Shown here: positions 1 to 9,153 of the stretch, piece after piece
Position numbering within the stretch: position 1 is the first letter of the stretch
How the letters are laid out: each line of letters begins with the position of its first letter
Assembly (NCBI GenBank): GCA_050299335.1
Contig: JBNKVT010000009.1
Span: 1 to 57,089, forward strand
Source of the DNA: JBNKVT01 sp050299335
Lineage (GTDB): Bacteria > Pseudomonadota > Alphaproteobacteria > Rhodobacterales > Rhodobacteraceae
Length of the DNA stretch: 57,089 nucleotides
Direction of reading: 5' to 3'
Made by a program: the position numbers and the translations under genes
The notes under the pieces: generated by a model
The model's database searches: none
Seen by the model: the letters and a program-made list of their open reading frames with translations, nothing else
Told to the model about the DNA's origin: nothing

Positions 1-67
1 CTTCTTTGCCTGGAACCAAAGGTTCGATGATCGCCCATTGCCTGTCTGTCAAAGTCCGCCTGCTCAA
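1..67 (-). CDS. IS5-family transposase, N-terminal fragment cut by the window edge
   Basis: The first codons of a transposase read leftwards off the window. The start is TTG at 67, preceded by a strong AGGAGG ribosome binding site five bases upstream. The visible peptide contains TDRQWAIIEPL followed by VPGK, the typical opening of IS5/IS427-group DDE transposases. Only about 22 residues are visible, so the catalytic residues and completeness cannot be judged. Confidence 0.75.
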   Translation of the reverse strand, partial: MSRRTLTDRQWAIIEPLVPGKE

Positions 68-121
68 GATCGCCTCCTGTTTTTGATCTTGAATCAGACA
101 AAAGAGGATTTGGGAATCCCC
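1..121 (-). mobile_element. Right end of an IS5-type insertion sequence (partial)
   Basis: The transposase fragment is followed by about 50 bases of terminal sequence that includes the self-complementary core GGGAATCCC near 112-120, a plausible terminal inverted repeat. The other end and any target-site duplication lie outside the window. The element sits about 80 bp past the stop codon of the TRAP solute-binding gene, where dctQ/dctM genes are often found. The exact boundary is inferred. Confidence 0.6.
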
Positions 122-202
122 CAAATGCAGACGCCGCCTAACGCATTCCCCCGGTCCGACAGGCCGAGGGAGCATTGATATTCCTTCAGTAGCTGAGACG
201 CT

Positions 203-1252
203 TTACCCTTGGCCGGTCAGCCGTCGCGTATAGGCGAGCGCACGGGCGCCGTCATAGCCCTGAGCGGCGACCTCGTCGATCCACTGCTTTTCGTAGGCCG
301 AGGCAATTTTCCCGATCTCGTTCGTGGTTTCCTCGTTCACCACCACAACCGGCGAACCGTCTTCGATCAGGCGCTGCTTGGTCGAATAATCGGCGAAATC
401 GAAGGCCTTGGCCGCCAGTTCATGGATGACCTGACTGGAATACCTCTTGATCGCCTCGAAATCGGCAGGATCAAGCCGCGCCGCCGTATCCTTGTTCATG
501 GCGAGAAACCACGACGCGTTGTAATAGCCACCGGGCAGTTCCGAGGCTTCGGTGATCAGGTCACGGCAGTTGAACGCATCAAGGCCCTCATAGGGGAACA
601 TCACGCCGTCGATACGATCCTCCTCGAAGGCCGCGCGAACCTCGGTCGGGGCCATGGGCACGGCAATGCAGCCGAGATCCTCGAGCAGCCGGGCGATATA
701 GCCGCCGGAATTGCGGATCCGCAGGCCGCGGAAGTCGTCGACCGAACGGATCTGCTTGTTGCGCAGGAACAGCTGGCCCGTGCCGTGCTGAAAGACCCCG
801 AGCATCTGGACGCCTTCATGCTCTTCCTCGGCATCCAGCAATTCGCGGTAGACCTTGGAAAAGGCGTGGGAGGCCGAAAACGAATCGCCCAGAAACGAAA
901 ACTGGCCGATCCGGGCGCGCAGGAACGCTTCAGGGCCGGAATAGCCGTGAAGGGCATAGGTGATGTCGGACTTGCCGGATTCAACCAGATCCCAATGCGC
1001 GGGCGGCGGTCCCATCGGCGGGAAGGAGATTTCGATCTGTACCCGGCCCTCGGTGACCTGCGCCACGCCTTCGACCCAGGGTTCAAGCAGGTTCGGCGCG
1101 ATCGCCCCCTGCGGCGGAAGCCAGGACGACATGGTGAGCACCGTCGCCGATTGCGCGCGGACGATGGCCGGAGCCGCCAGGGCGGTGGCAAGCGTCGCGC
1201 CGGAGGTGGACAGAAATTGCCGTCTGCTGCTGCGTTTCGAGAGTTCTACCAT
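203..1252 (-). CDS. dctP: TRAP transporter solute-binding protein (DctP family), Tat-exported
   Basis: This is a periplasmic receptor for a tripartite ATP-independent periplasmic transporter, probably for organic acids. The 349-residue product begins with a twin-arginine signal (SSRRQFLSTSG, then an Ala-rich stretch ending APAIVRAQ), so it is probably exported folded. The body shows DctP features such as the GLRIRNSGG segment and PTEVRAAFEEDRIDG. I chose the ATG at 1252 because it directly precedes the Tat motif and has GGAG upstream; the frame stays open further upstream, but that part is not protein-like. The small and large membrane subunits (DctQ, DctM) are not in the window, and an IS end lies just downstream. 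The substrate cannot be told from the sequence. Confidence 0.88.
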   Translation of the reverse strand: MVELSKRSSRRQFLSTSGATLATALAAPAIVRAQSATVLTMSSWLPPQGAIAPNLLEPWVEGVAQVTEGRVQIEISFPPMGPPPAHWDLVESGKSDITYALHGYSGPEAFLRARIGQFSFLGDSFSASHAFSKVYRELLDAEEEHEGVQMLGVFQHGTGQLFLRNKQIRSVDDFRGLRIRNSGGYIARLLEDLGCIAVPMAPTEVRAAFEEDRIDGVMFPYEGLDAFNCRDLITEASELPGGYYNASWFLAMNKDTAARLDPADFEAIKRYSSQVIHELAAKAFDFADYSTKQRLIEDGSPVVVVNEETTNEIGKIASAYEKQWIDEVAAQGYDGARALAYTRRLTGQG

Positions 1253-1436
1253 CCTGCATCTCCGAAATTGGCGTTCCTGACGGTTTCGACGGGTGCCGAA
1301 AGCGGATTTGCTGCGTTCAAGTGGCCACAAAGTGGTGCAATTGTGACGATTGTTGAATTCGTGCCTGGGAAGGCGCACATGACCGGATTTACCGGATGCG
1401 CGCGCCAGACGGCGATTTGCCCGCGCGCGTCCATGA

Positions 1437-2996
1437 TCACCGAACCCACACTTCAACGCGGCGGTTCTGTTGCCGACCGAATTCGGAACTGTTGCAGGCG
1501 ACAGGAGCCGATGCGCCGTAACCCAAAACACGGAACCTGCCGGGATCGACCTCGTCGCCGCTCTGGGCGATCATTTCGTCCAGCACCTGCTGGGCCCGGC
1601 GCTCCGAGAGCACGGTATTGGTGTCGCTTCGCCCGATCGAATCGGTGAACCCGATCAAGAGAACTTCCTTGCTCGCAAGGGCAGGCTGGTTCAGAAGCCG
1701 GAGCAGGCGCCGAATATCCGCGCGCGACTTGTTGTCGAGCTGGCTGGAGCCGGTGGCGAAGCGGAAGGTCGTCGACATCCGATCCGCTTGCAGTACCTCG
1801 GCGCTGAAACTGCGCAGGTTCGGCAATTCCACATTTTGTTGCGGATCGGTCAGCGCATAGGCCAGCCGGCGTCCCTGCGTATCAAGATTGCCAGGCGTCG
1901 TCCGGAGGCTGGTCAGCCCGACGAACTCGACGCTGTTCTGTCCGATTTCGCTGTCCAGCGTGTTCAGGATTCCGGTCAGGTGCGAGGGGGCCTGCTTGCT
2001 TGTCCTGTAGGCATAGAGACGCCGCGACAGGGGATAGTCCTCGGACTTGATCGTGAAGGGTGAGGCCGAAACGACGATCCCGCATTCTGACGCCAAATCG
2101 AGCAGCTTGGCGCTGCGCACCGCCGAGCTGGATGTCAGACCGATGCCGCCGTTGTCCCCGGCAACCCGGTCCGCGATCGCGGCGATATCGTCAATGCGCT
2201 GGATATCCGGTGCGTAGTCCGAAAAGGCCGGATCGAGCACCGTGTCGAAAAAGAATTCTGATTCCCCCGACGCCGCGTCAGGCGCATAGGCGGTAATCGC
2301 CAGATCCGGGCCACCGACCTCGGACCAGTTGGAAATCCGTCCCGAGAAGATGCCTTCAAGCTCTTCGAAAGACAGCGAGTCCACCGGGTTCGTAGGAGAC
2401 ACCACGAAGACCAGTCCGTCCTGGGCGAGAATGATTTCCTGCGTGGGCTGGGACAGGTCGCCAAGTCCCTGATCGATGAACGTCTCGATCTCGTTGTTGG
2501 TGATCCGCCGCGAGGTCACCGCGATATCGATATCGCCGCTCTGAAGGGCACCGAATGCGTTTTCGGGCGACAGGTTTGCGAGCGCGACAGAGGCCATGAT
2601 CTCGTCGTCGGCGCGTTTGATCTCGACAATCGATTCGTCACCCTGTCCGACCCGGCGGCCTGGATCCGCGTCATTCTGGACGGCGTATTCCTCGATCAGC
2701 ACCGGCAGCAGCGATGCAACGATCAGGTCCGATCCGCCGATTGCGAATTCCTGGTTCAGCTCGTCGCGGACGGGGCATTCCGCCCCTTCGCAGGTCACAA
2801 GGTTGAAATCCACAGGAATGATGCCGATCGATGTCCGCAAGGTGATGGTGTTGCCCTCGATTCCGACGATGTCTCCGGAGAAACTGATCGACCCGTCCAG
2901 GGTGCGTAGCGTCACGTCCGCCTGTACCGGCGCTGACAGGATTGCGGCGGACAGGATCGCAGCCGCTGCGCCATCCAGGTACCTTCTACTCATCAC
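1437..2996 (-). CDS. PstS-like periplasmic binding domain fused to an OmpA C-terminal domain
   Basis: The 519-residue protein has a signal peptide (Ala-rich, ending APVQA), a short N-terminal region, a PstS-like phosphate-binding-type domain (about residues 80-340; segments GSDLIVASLLPVL, SRRITNNE, GRISNWSEVGG), and an OmpA/MotB peptidoglycan-binding domain (about 400-519; FATGSSQLD, GFTDSIG, LSERRAQ, NRRVEVWVR). It probably anchors a ligand-binding module to peptidoglycan in the periplasm. ATG-ATG at 2996/2993 follows an AGGAGAG-type ribosome site. Fusions of this layout occur in Proteobacteria, but their ligand is generally unknown. No pst genes are nearby. Confidence 0.82.
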   Translation of the reverse strand: MMSRRYLDGAAAAILSAAILSAPVQADVTLRTLDGSISFSGDIVGIEGNTITLRTSIGIIPVDFNLVTCEGAECPVRDELNQEFAIGGSDLIVASLLPVLIEEYAVQNDADPGRRVGQGDESIVEIKRADDEIMASVALANLSPENAFGALQSGDIDIAVTSRRITNNEIETFIDQGLGDLSQPTQEIILAQDGLVFVVSPTNPVDSLSFEELEGIFSGRISNWSEVGGPDLAITAYAPDAASGESEFFFDTVLDPAFSDYAPDIQRIDDIAAIADRVAGDNGGIGLTSSSAVRSAKLLDLASECGIVVSASPFTIKSEDYPLSRRLYAYRTSKQAPSHLTGILNTLDSEIGQNSVEFVGLTSLRTTPGNLDTQGRRLAYALTDPQQNVELPNLRSFSAEVLQADRMSTTFRFATGSSQLDNKSRADIRRLLRLLNQPALASKEVLLIGFTDSIGRSDTNTVLSERRAQQVLDEMIAQSGDEVDPGRFRVLGYGASAPVACNSSEFGRQQNRRVEVWVR

Positions 2997-3397
2997 TCCC
3001 TACCTCTCTCCTCTGAACTCAAACGAAGCCAAAGATACCCCGGGTATCCTTTACCGCGAACCAGGCCGATTAATGTCCCGCGAACCGAGCGCGCGATGCG
3101 TTGGCCCATACCGCGGAATATTCACCGTATCACAGGATAAGCGATTCTCCGGCCTAGTTGCCAATGGATAGCAGATTGCCAGCTTTTCTGGAATCTATTT
3201 AGTTACCGTCTGGTTACCGGGTGCGCCGGGGAATGATGTGAGGCGTGCCGGACCGGTGTCTGACGGAGGCCCTCCGGAGGGGAGGGAGACAGGAGGCAAA
3301 CTGTTCGAAAAGGCAATCAGATGCACGAGGGTCTCGGCTCGCTTCCAGTCCCGAAACCCGATCGGCGGACCCGGCCCGTTGCGGTCCCGATGCGGGA
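2997..3397. promoter_or_regulatory. 401-bp gene-free region upstream of the PstS/OmpA fusion, with operator-like repeats
   Basis: No protein-like ORF was found. The region holds an inverted repeat GATACCC-C-GGGTATC at 3034-3048, about 40 bp upstream of the fusion gene, and a direct repeat GTTACCG at 3202-3208 and 3213-3219, spaced by 11 bp (one helical turn). It must contain the promoter of the minus-strand fusion gene and the 3' end of the hemY transcript. Regulator binding at these repeats is inference. Confidence 0.4.
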
Positions 3398-4879
3398 TCA
3401 ACCGACGCGGGCATCCGAATCCGCGTCGATCACGTCAGACTCATCCGGGCGGAAATCCAGAGGATCCTCTTCCGGATCCTCTGCCGTCCCGGGAGCCTCT
3501 TCCAGAGCCCCGACGATCAGCGGCAGCATCGCCGCCCCGGCGGTTCCGGCATCTTCGGATTGCGGCGGACGCTTCCATTCCAGCGCGTCGAACCCGCCAC
3601 AATTCTCGCAGCGCGGGTGCCAGGACCCGTGAATATGGTTGCAGGCTGCGCAGCACCAGGCCTCGCCCTTCGGTGCGCCAAGCGCCTTTGCCAGCCAGCC
3701 CCGCACCACCTTGTCCGGCGCCCCCTCGCCCCGTTCGACCGCGGCCATGATCGCCAGCGAGCGGGTCGTCGGTTCGCTTTCCGCCAATCCGCCCAGCGCC
3801 CGGCGGGCAGCGGGGAAGTTCTCGGCGGCGATTTCCAGTTCGGCCTGCAACAGCCGGGTTTCGTCATGCTCGGGATGCACTCTGAGAAGCGGCGCGAAGC
3901 GTTTCAGGCGCTGTTCGGGGGTCTCCTCCGGCTCGATGGCGGCGAAGGCGGCGGCGAGGTCGGGATGCGGTGAGAGCTCCCAGGCCTTCTTGAGAATCTT
4001 CGCCGCGACCCTCTGCTCGCCGACCTCGGCGCGAAGCCGCGCGGCCAGAACGGCGGCCGGGACCAGGCCCGGCGCATGGAGGACCGACTGATAGGCGGCA
4101 TCGCGGGCCCGGGCCTCGTTGCCTTCGGCAAGGGCGGCGCGGGCATCCGCCAGCGACAGGACCGCATCCCTTCGCCGTCCGACATCGCGCGGCAGGGCGC
4201 GGGCCTTGACCTTGGCGTCCAGGGTCCGACGGGCGCCGGTCCAGTCGGCCTTTTCAGATTGCAGTTCGAACAGGGTGTCGATCGTGCCGATATGCTTGGG
4301 CCGGATGGCGAAGGCCTTCTCGGCCAGTTTCAGGGCGGTGTCCTTGTCGCCCTCGGCGAGTTTCTGTGTAAGTAGCCCACGCACCCCGACAAAGCGCGAC
4401 CTGTCATCGGCGAGCATCTCCTTGTAATAGCCCAGCGCCCGCTGCCCGTCGCCGCTCGCCTCCGCCGCCTGGGCGTTCAGAAGCCGGGTCAGTTCAGGCC
4501 GGTGCAGCAGCTTCTCGGCCTTCGCCGCCTTGGTCACCGCCAGTCGCGTGTCGCCGGCGGCCAGCGCCAGAAACCCGTCGCTCAGCGCCTCGAAGCCCCG
4601 GCGCTCCCGGTTGCGGTAGATATAGCGGGTGATGGCGTTCTCGTCGCCGGTGAGGAATCGCAGTATCGCCACCAGAAGCCCGACCAGCCGGAACAGCACC
4701 CAGAGTGCGGCCATGACCAGAAGCACGCCGATGCCGAAGGCCAGCGGCGGAAAGTTCCACTCCCTATCGGCAAAGGCCAGCCGCACGCCACCGGGGGTTT
4801 CGAGGATCACCGCCGCGCCATAGGTCAGGCCAAGGGCGATGGCGACAAAGAGCGAGACCTTGAAGATGGACCAGACCAT
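3398..4879 (-). CDS. hemY: HemY-like membrane TPR protein with a C-terminal zinc-ribbon motif
   Basis: This 493-residue inner-membrane protein of the HemY N-terminal-domain family is linked to haem biosynthesis by its position beside hemD; its precise activity is not settled. Two transmembrane helices occupy about residues 5-25 and 46-72, followed by TPR-like helical repeats to about residue 400. Near residues 405-430 is a Trp-Cys-Cys-Ala-Ala-Cys motif followed by CENCGG and a conserved Trp, a rubredoxin-like metal site resembling the one at the end of LapB. The C-terminal tail is acidic. The start ATG lies six bases beyond the stop of mic60, so the two genes are translated from one operon. 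Confidence 0.85.
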   Translation of the reverse strand: MVWSIFKVSLFVAIALGLTYGAAVILETPGGVRLAFADREWNFPPLAFGIGVLLVMAALWVLFRLVGLLVAILRFLTGDENAITRYIYRNRERRGFEALSDGFLALAAGDTRLAVTKAAKAEKLLHRPELTRLLNAQAAEASGDGQRALGYYKEMLADDRSRFVGVRGLLTQKLAEGDKDTALKLAEKAFAIRPKHIGTIDTLFELQSEKADWTGARRTLDAKVKARALPRDVGRRRDAVLSLADARAALAEGNEARARDAAYQSVLHAPGLVPAAVLAARLRAEVGEQRVAAKILKKAWELSPHPDLAAAFAAIEPEETPEQRLKRFAPLLRVHPEHDETRLLQAELEIAAENFPAARRALGGLAESEPTTRSLAIMAAVERGEGAPDKVVRGWLAKALGAPKGEAWCCAACNHIHGSWHPRCENCGGFDALEWKRPPQSEDAGTAGAAMLPLIVGALEEAPGTAEDPEEDPLDFRPDESDVIDADSDARVG

Positions 4880-4885
4880 GCGCCT

Positions 4886-7171
4886 CTACCCTTCCCGAGC
4901 CGTTTCAAGATCGCCGCGCAGCCCGGCGAGTGCTGCTTCAGCGTTCACCCGAGCCTGAAGCCGTTCCGCCCAGTCGCCCATCGCCGCCTTCGCCGCCTCG
5001 GGCAGCGCGGCGATCTCGGCCGCCGCTTCGCCCATGTTCTCCCGCCGGAGCGCATCCTCGGCGCGCGACAGGATTGCGTCGGTGCTGTCGCCCTCCTGCG
5101 GGCTCAGCGAGCGGTTGGCGACCTGGGCGCTTACGAAGGCCTCCATCCGGCCCAGCACCGAATCGTCGGCCTCGGCCTGGATCGAGGCGCGGATCGCGTC
5201 ATAGGCGGCATCGGTGAACCCGGCCTCTAGCGCGCCGGGTGTCGCCACCCCGCTATCGGCAATGGCGGTGAGCGGTGCGGGGATTTCCGCATAAGGCTCA
5301 AGCCGCGCCAGCGCCTCGGCAAAGGGCTGGCCACTTTCGAAGGCGGCGTCGATCAGGGCGAGGGCCGCCCGGGTCTCGGCGGCGGCCTCGGCGTTGCGGG
5401 CCTGTTCCTGGGCGGCGGCGATCTCGCTTTCGGCATCCTGCACCCGGCGCTCGGCGCTGGCGCGGACCTCGGTGATGTCCTCTTCCAGCGTGGCGATCTG
5501 TTCGACCAGCCCGGCGACCTCGGCCCGGACCGCCTCGACATTGGCGGTGAAGCCGGTCATCTGGGCCAGGGCCTCGTCCGAGATCGAGCCATCGCTTTCG
5601 AAGGTCAGGAGATTTTCGTTCAGCACCGAAAGCTGCGCGGCCAGTCCGCCGACCCGGTTCTCGAGCGCGGCGATCCGTGGCTCGAACCCGGTGGCATCGG
5701 CCCGCGATCCGAGATCGATCAACTCCTCGACCCGGGCCTCCAGCGTGGCGATCCGGTCCTCGTATTCGGTGCGGTTCGCCGCCACCGAGCCCGCGACAAT
5801 TGCCGCGATCTGGCTTTCGGTCCTCGGGCGGGGCAGCGTGGCGATCGCCTGGTTCAGATCGGTTCGCAGCGTCTCGATCTCGGCTTGGGCCTGGCTTTGC
5901 CCCGGCATCAGGAAGTCCCGCACCGGCCCCAGCCCTGCCGGCAGGCCGGGGGCGATCTTCGGCCCGATCCAGAGCCCGGCCAGCGCCCCGACCACCAGCA
6001 GCCCCGCTCCGACACCCAGCTTGCGCAGGAAGGTGGATTGGTGGAACTCCTCGGCGTCCTCTTCCTCGTAATAGGTGTCCGCTTCCTCTTCCTCGTCCGG
6101 CTCCTCTTCCTGTCTGATCCCGCCACCGGCGAGACCGGGGGCAAGCAGCGGATTGGGGGCCGAACGCCCGGCCGGCGGCGCGGGATCGAACATTCCCTGA
6201 CCCTCGGCATCCGGGGCGCGGGTGACGAGAACCGGTTCCGGATCGTCTTCGGTCTCAGCTTCCTGGTCCGGCTGTCTGCCGTCCTCCTTCGGCTGATCCG
6301 ATCCGGATGGCGCTGGTCCCGAGGAGGCCGCGTCCTCTGCGGTATCGGCCTCCGGCTGCGCGTCCCAGAAACTGTCCCTGGAAAGACCCTCTGCCGTTTC
6401 CTCCGTCGCAGACGCGGTATCCGAGCCAGCATCGCCATCGGCGAGCGGTGTTTCAGCGGCGGTGTCCGCGCCATCCCCGGCATCCATGGCGACCGGATCG
6501 GGCTCGGCGTCGCCGGTCCCGGAATTCTCTTCGTCCCCGTCGGCCTCCTCGTCCGCATTCCTGGCTTCGGGCGCGCTTTCCGCAGTCTTTGCGTCCGGCG
6601 TATCCGCTGCGGCTTCGGCTGGCGAAGGATCAGGATCCGGGTCGGACGGCGGCTCGGCATGATCGCTGCCGTTATCCGGCGCGTCGGCTATTTCCGGCGC
6701 GTCTTTCGCGGCCTCCGGGGTTTCGTCCCCGTTTCCGTTGGCTTCGTCCTCTTTCGGGTCGGCGGCCTCCGCTACCTCGGTCGCTTCGGGCGCATCCTCT
6801 TCCGGCCCGGAAGCCTCTGCATCCGGATTGAGGTCTGAGGGTTCTTCATCGGCACTGGCTTCAGAGGCTGCCCTTTCCGGATCGCCGGATGTCCCGTCCG
6901 CGAGGTCGCCAGACATGTCCGCTTCCGCTTCCGATACCTCTACTTCCGGCGCTGTCCTGCCGGTGTTATCCGCAGAGGAATTCTGCACCACCGGCCCCGG
7001 CAGGTCGTCGGCGGTATCGTCGGTGAAGAGATTGACCTTGACGCCCTCGTCCGCCGAGCCGCCTTCGTCCTCGGGGTCGTCGGCCAGGAGATTGTCTTCG
7101 GGGTCGCTGGCAGCCGCTCCGGAAGGTTTGCCCTCCGTTTCGGACTTGCCGTCGCCTGGTTCGCTGGTCAT
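4886..7171 (-). CDS. mic60: Alphaproteobacterial Mic60/mitofilin homologue
   Basis: The 761-residue inner-membrane protein has a very acidic, low-complexity cytoplasmic N-terminus (about residues 1-375, rich in Ala, Asp, Glu and Pro), one transmembrane helix at about 380-405 (VGAGLLVVGALAGLWIG), a periplasmic coiled coil (about 430-590) and a C-terminal mitofilin-type region. Alphaproteobacterial Mic60 proteins are known relatives of the mitochondrial crista-junction protein and typically lie beside hemD and hemY, as here. The expected role is shaping intracytoplasmic membranes and contacting the outer membrane. GGGAG precedes the ATG by six bases. The acidic tail is long and may vary between strains. 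Confidence 0.85.
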   Translation of the reverse strand: MTSEPGDGKSETEGKPSGAAASDPEDNLLADDPEDEGGSADEGVKVNLFTDDTADDLPGPVVQNSSADNTGRTAPEVEVSEAEADMSGDLADGTSGDPERAASEASADEEPSDLNPDAEASGPEEDAPEATEVAEAADPKEDEANGNGDETPEAAKDAPEIADAPDNGSDHAEPPSDPDPDPSPAEAAADTPDAKTAESAPEARNADEEADGDEENSGTGDAEPDPVAMDAGDGADTAAETPLADGDAGSDTASATEETAEGLSRDSFWDAQPEADTAEDAASSGPAPSGSDQPKEDGRQPDQEAETEDDPEPVLVTRAPDAEGQGMFDPAPPAGRSAPNPLLAPGLAGGGIRQEEEPDEEEEADTYYEEEDAEEFHQSTFLRKLGVGAGLLVVGALAGLWIGPKIAPGLPAGLGPVRDFLMPGQSQAQAEIETLRTDLNQAIATLPRPRTESQIAAIVAGSVAANRTEYEDRIATLEARVEELIDLGSRADATGFEPRIAALENRVGGLAAQLSVLNENLLTFESDGSISDEALAQMTGFTANVEAVRAEVAGLVEQIATLEEDITEVRASAERRVQDAESEIAAAQEQARNAEAAAETRAALALIDAAFESGQPFAEALARLEPYAEIPAPLTAIADSGVATPGALEAGFTDAAYDAIRASIQAEADDSVLGRMEAFVSAQVANRSLSPQEGDSTDAILSRAEDALRRENMGEAAAEIAALPEAAKAAMGDWAERLQARVNAEAALAGLRGDLETAREG

Positions 7172-7296
7172 CGCGTCTCCCTGACCTGGCCCTCGGATGC
7201 CGGGTGCGCTCCGGCGGAATCTGTCGGTTCTATATTTGTAGGCATTGTGCAGGTGCGCAACAAGAGACTGTCTTGAATCCCTGACTTATCAACGGT

Positions 7297-7974
7297 TCAG
7301 CGCCGGAAAAGCTCCAGCATGGCGGCGCGGTCGGGGCGGGCGGCGATTTCCGGCGTGTTGCCGGGAAGCGGGCCGAGGGCTTCAGCGACGTTTCGGGACA
7401 GGCAGAGCAGCCGGAGGCGCCTGAGGTGTTCGGGATCGGTTTGCGAGGCCAGAATCCGGGCGCTACGGGGAGAAAACAGCGCGATGGCGTCGATCCGGCC
7501 TGCCGCCAGGGCCGTGACAGCCTTGTCGGTGAGAGGGAGGGCGCGCTGGTCGTAGAGGATGTGATCGGCGATCTCGCAACCAGGAAGTCCGGTCCATCCG
7601 GCAAGCTGCCCGGCGGAATGGCGGCCCCTCAGATGCAGGAGCCTGCCGGTGGGTCCTGACCGGACAAGAAGGTGTTGCAATGCGGCAATGTCGCCACCGG
7701 CCGAAATGGCCTCCAGGCCGATGGCGCGGGCCGCCTCGGCGGAGCGGTCGCCGACACAGAAGGCTGGAAGGTCGGTGCCGGAAAGGTGCGGGCGGGCGGC
7801 CTTGACGGCGTTGCGCGAGGTGAAGATGAGCCCGGTGATTCCGGCGAGATCGGGGGGGAGGCTGGTGGGAACAATTTCGATCAGGGGCGAAAGGATCGCC
7901 CGCCAGCCCTCGGGGAGGTCGGCGGCGAAGGCGCCGGCCTCGGGTTCGGGGCGGGTGATGAGGACGGTCTTCAA
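7297..7974 (-). CDS. hemD: Uroporphyrinogen-III synthase
   Basis: It closes hydroxymethylbilane to uroporphyrinogen III in tetrapyrrole (haem, B12) synthesis. The 225-residue product starts MKTVLITRPEPEAGAFA and has the family segments GLIFTSRNAVKAA and FCVGDRSAEAARAIG, plus a C-terminal ALFSPRSARI region. Its length is typical. It is followed on the same strand by mic60 and hemY, with 125 bp to mic60, so mic60 may have its own promoter as well. The gene is divergent from tsaD across 84 bp. hemC is not in this window. Confidence 0.93.
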   Translation of the reverse strand: MKTVLITRPEPEAGAFAADLPEGWRAILSPLIEIVPTSLPPDLAGITGLIFTSRNAVKAARPHLSGTDLPAFCVGDRSAEAARAIGLEAISAGGDIAALQHLLVRSGPTGRLLHLRGRHSAGQLAGWTGLPGCEIADHILYDQRALPLTDKAVTALAAGRIDAIALFSPRSARILASQTDPEHLRRLRLLCLSRNVAEALGPLPGNTPEIAARPDRAAMLELFRR

Positions 7975-8058
7975 ACTGGCGGCTCTGTCCGGGGCGGTTG
8001 CGGGGGCGTTCTGCCGGTGTTACCTGCCGGGGCAGTGCTTAGCAATCGGGAGCGCGTC

Positions 8059-9153
8059 TTGGGCCCTGGACTTCCCGCCGATCCGATCTGCCTCGGGATC
8101 GAGAGCAGTTGCGACGATACAGCCGCCGCGCTGGTGCGCGGGGATGGCGAGATTCTGGCCTCGGTGGTGATGGGGCAGGGCGCGTTGCATGCCGATTTCG
8201 GCGGTGTGGTGCCGGAGATTGCCGCGCGAGCCCATGCCGAGCGGATCGATCTGTGTATCGAAGAGGCGCTGGAGGCAGCAGGCTGCAGTTTGCAGGAGGT
8301 CGGGCTGGTGGCGGCGACCTCCGGCCCCGGTCTGATCGGCGGGGTGCTGGCGGGAATGATGAGCGCCAAGGCGCTGTCGGTGGCGCTGGATGTGCCGTTT
8401 CTGGGGGTCAATCACCTAGCCGGACATGCTCTGACGCCAAGGCTGACAGACGGGCTGGGTTTTCCGTATCTGATGCTGCTGGTCTCGGGCGGGCACTGCC
8501 AGTTTCTGAGCGTTCTGGGCCCGGACCGGTTCGAGCGGTTGGGCGGGACAATTGATGATGCGCCCGGTGAGGCTTTCGACAAGGTGGCGAAGATGCTGGG
8601 GCTCGGCTATCCCGGCGGGCCAGAGGTGGAGCGGGAAGCTCTGGCAAGCGATGCGGGAAGGTTCGGGTTTCCGAGGCCGCTGCTGGACCGGGACGATTGC
8701 AACCTGTCGTTTTCGGGGCTGAAGACGGCGGTTCGGCGGGCGCGGGACGAACTGGTGACGGCTCAGGGCGGGCTGACACGGCGGGATCGGGCTGATTTGT
8801 GCGCCGGGTTTCAGGCGGCGGTGGCCGAGGTGCTGGCGGCGAAGACGGCGCGGGCTTGTGCGGAATTCTCGGCTGCGCATGGGGCCGGGGTGATTGCAGT
8901 GGCAGGTGGCGTGGCGGCGAATGCGGCGATCCGGGAGGCGCTGGAGGCGGTGGCTTCCGAAGCGGGTTTCCGGTTCACGGCACCGCCCTTGAACCTGTGC
9001 ACGGACAACGCGGCGATGATCGCCTGGGCGGGGCTGGAGCGGTTCGCGCTGGGGCATCGCGACGGGCTGGACCTGAGCGCGCGGTCGCGCTGGCCGCTGG
9101 ATGAAGCGGCCTCGCCACTGATCGGCTCGGGCAAACGGGGGGTGAAGGCGTGA
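8059..9153 (+). CDS. tsaD: tRNA N6-threonylcarbamoyladenosine transferase TsaD
   Basis: It transfers threonylcarbamoyl to A37 of ANN-decoding tRNAs with TsaB and TsaE in the cytoplasm. The 364-residue product has the opening LGIESSCDDTAAA, the metal-binding HLAGH motif at about residue 119, SGGHCQF, and the ASKHA-fold nucleotide loop VAGGVAANAAIR near residue 280. I chose TTG at 8059 because GGGAG lies six bases upstream and the conserved region starts about ten residues later. The frame is open for 129 codons further upstream, but that stretch overlaps hemD on the other strand. It overlaps gpsA by four bases (GTGA). Confidence 0.94.
   Translation: MGPGLPADPICLGIESSCDDTAAALVRGDGEILASVVMGQGALHADFGGVVPEIAARAHAERIDLCIEEALEAAGCSLQEVGLVAATSGPGLIGGVLAGMMSAKALSVALDVPFLGVNHLAGHALTPRLTDGLGFPYLMLLVSGGHCQFLSVLGPDRFERLGGTIDDAPGEAFDKVAKMLGLGYPGGPEVEREALASDAGRFGFPRPLLDRDDCNLSFSGLKTAVRRARDELVTAQGGLTRRDRADLCAGFQAAVAEVLAAKTARACAEFSAAHGAGVIAVAGGVAANAAIREALEAVASEAGFRFTAPPLNLCTDNAAMIAWAGLERFALGHRDGLDLSARSRWPLDEAASPLIGSGKRGVKA

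Noticed and set aside
1253..1531. N-terminal extension of the TRAP receptor
   Set aside because: It is open in frame but not protein-like; the Tat signal starts at 1252.
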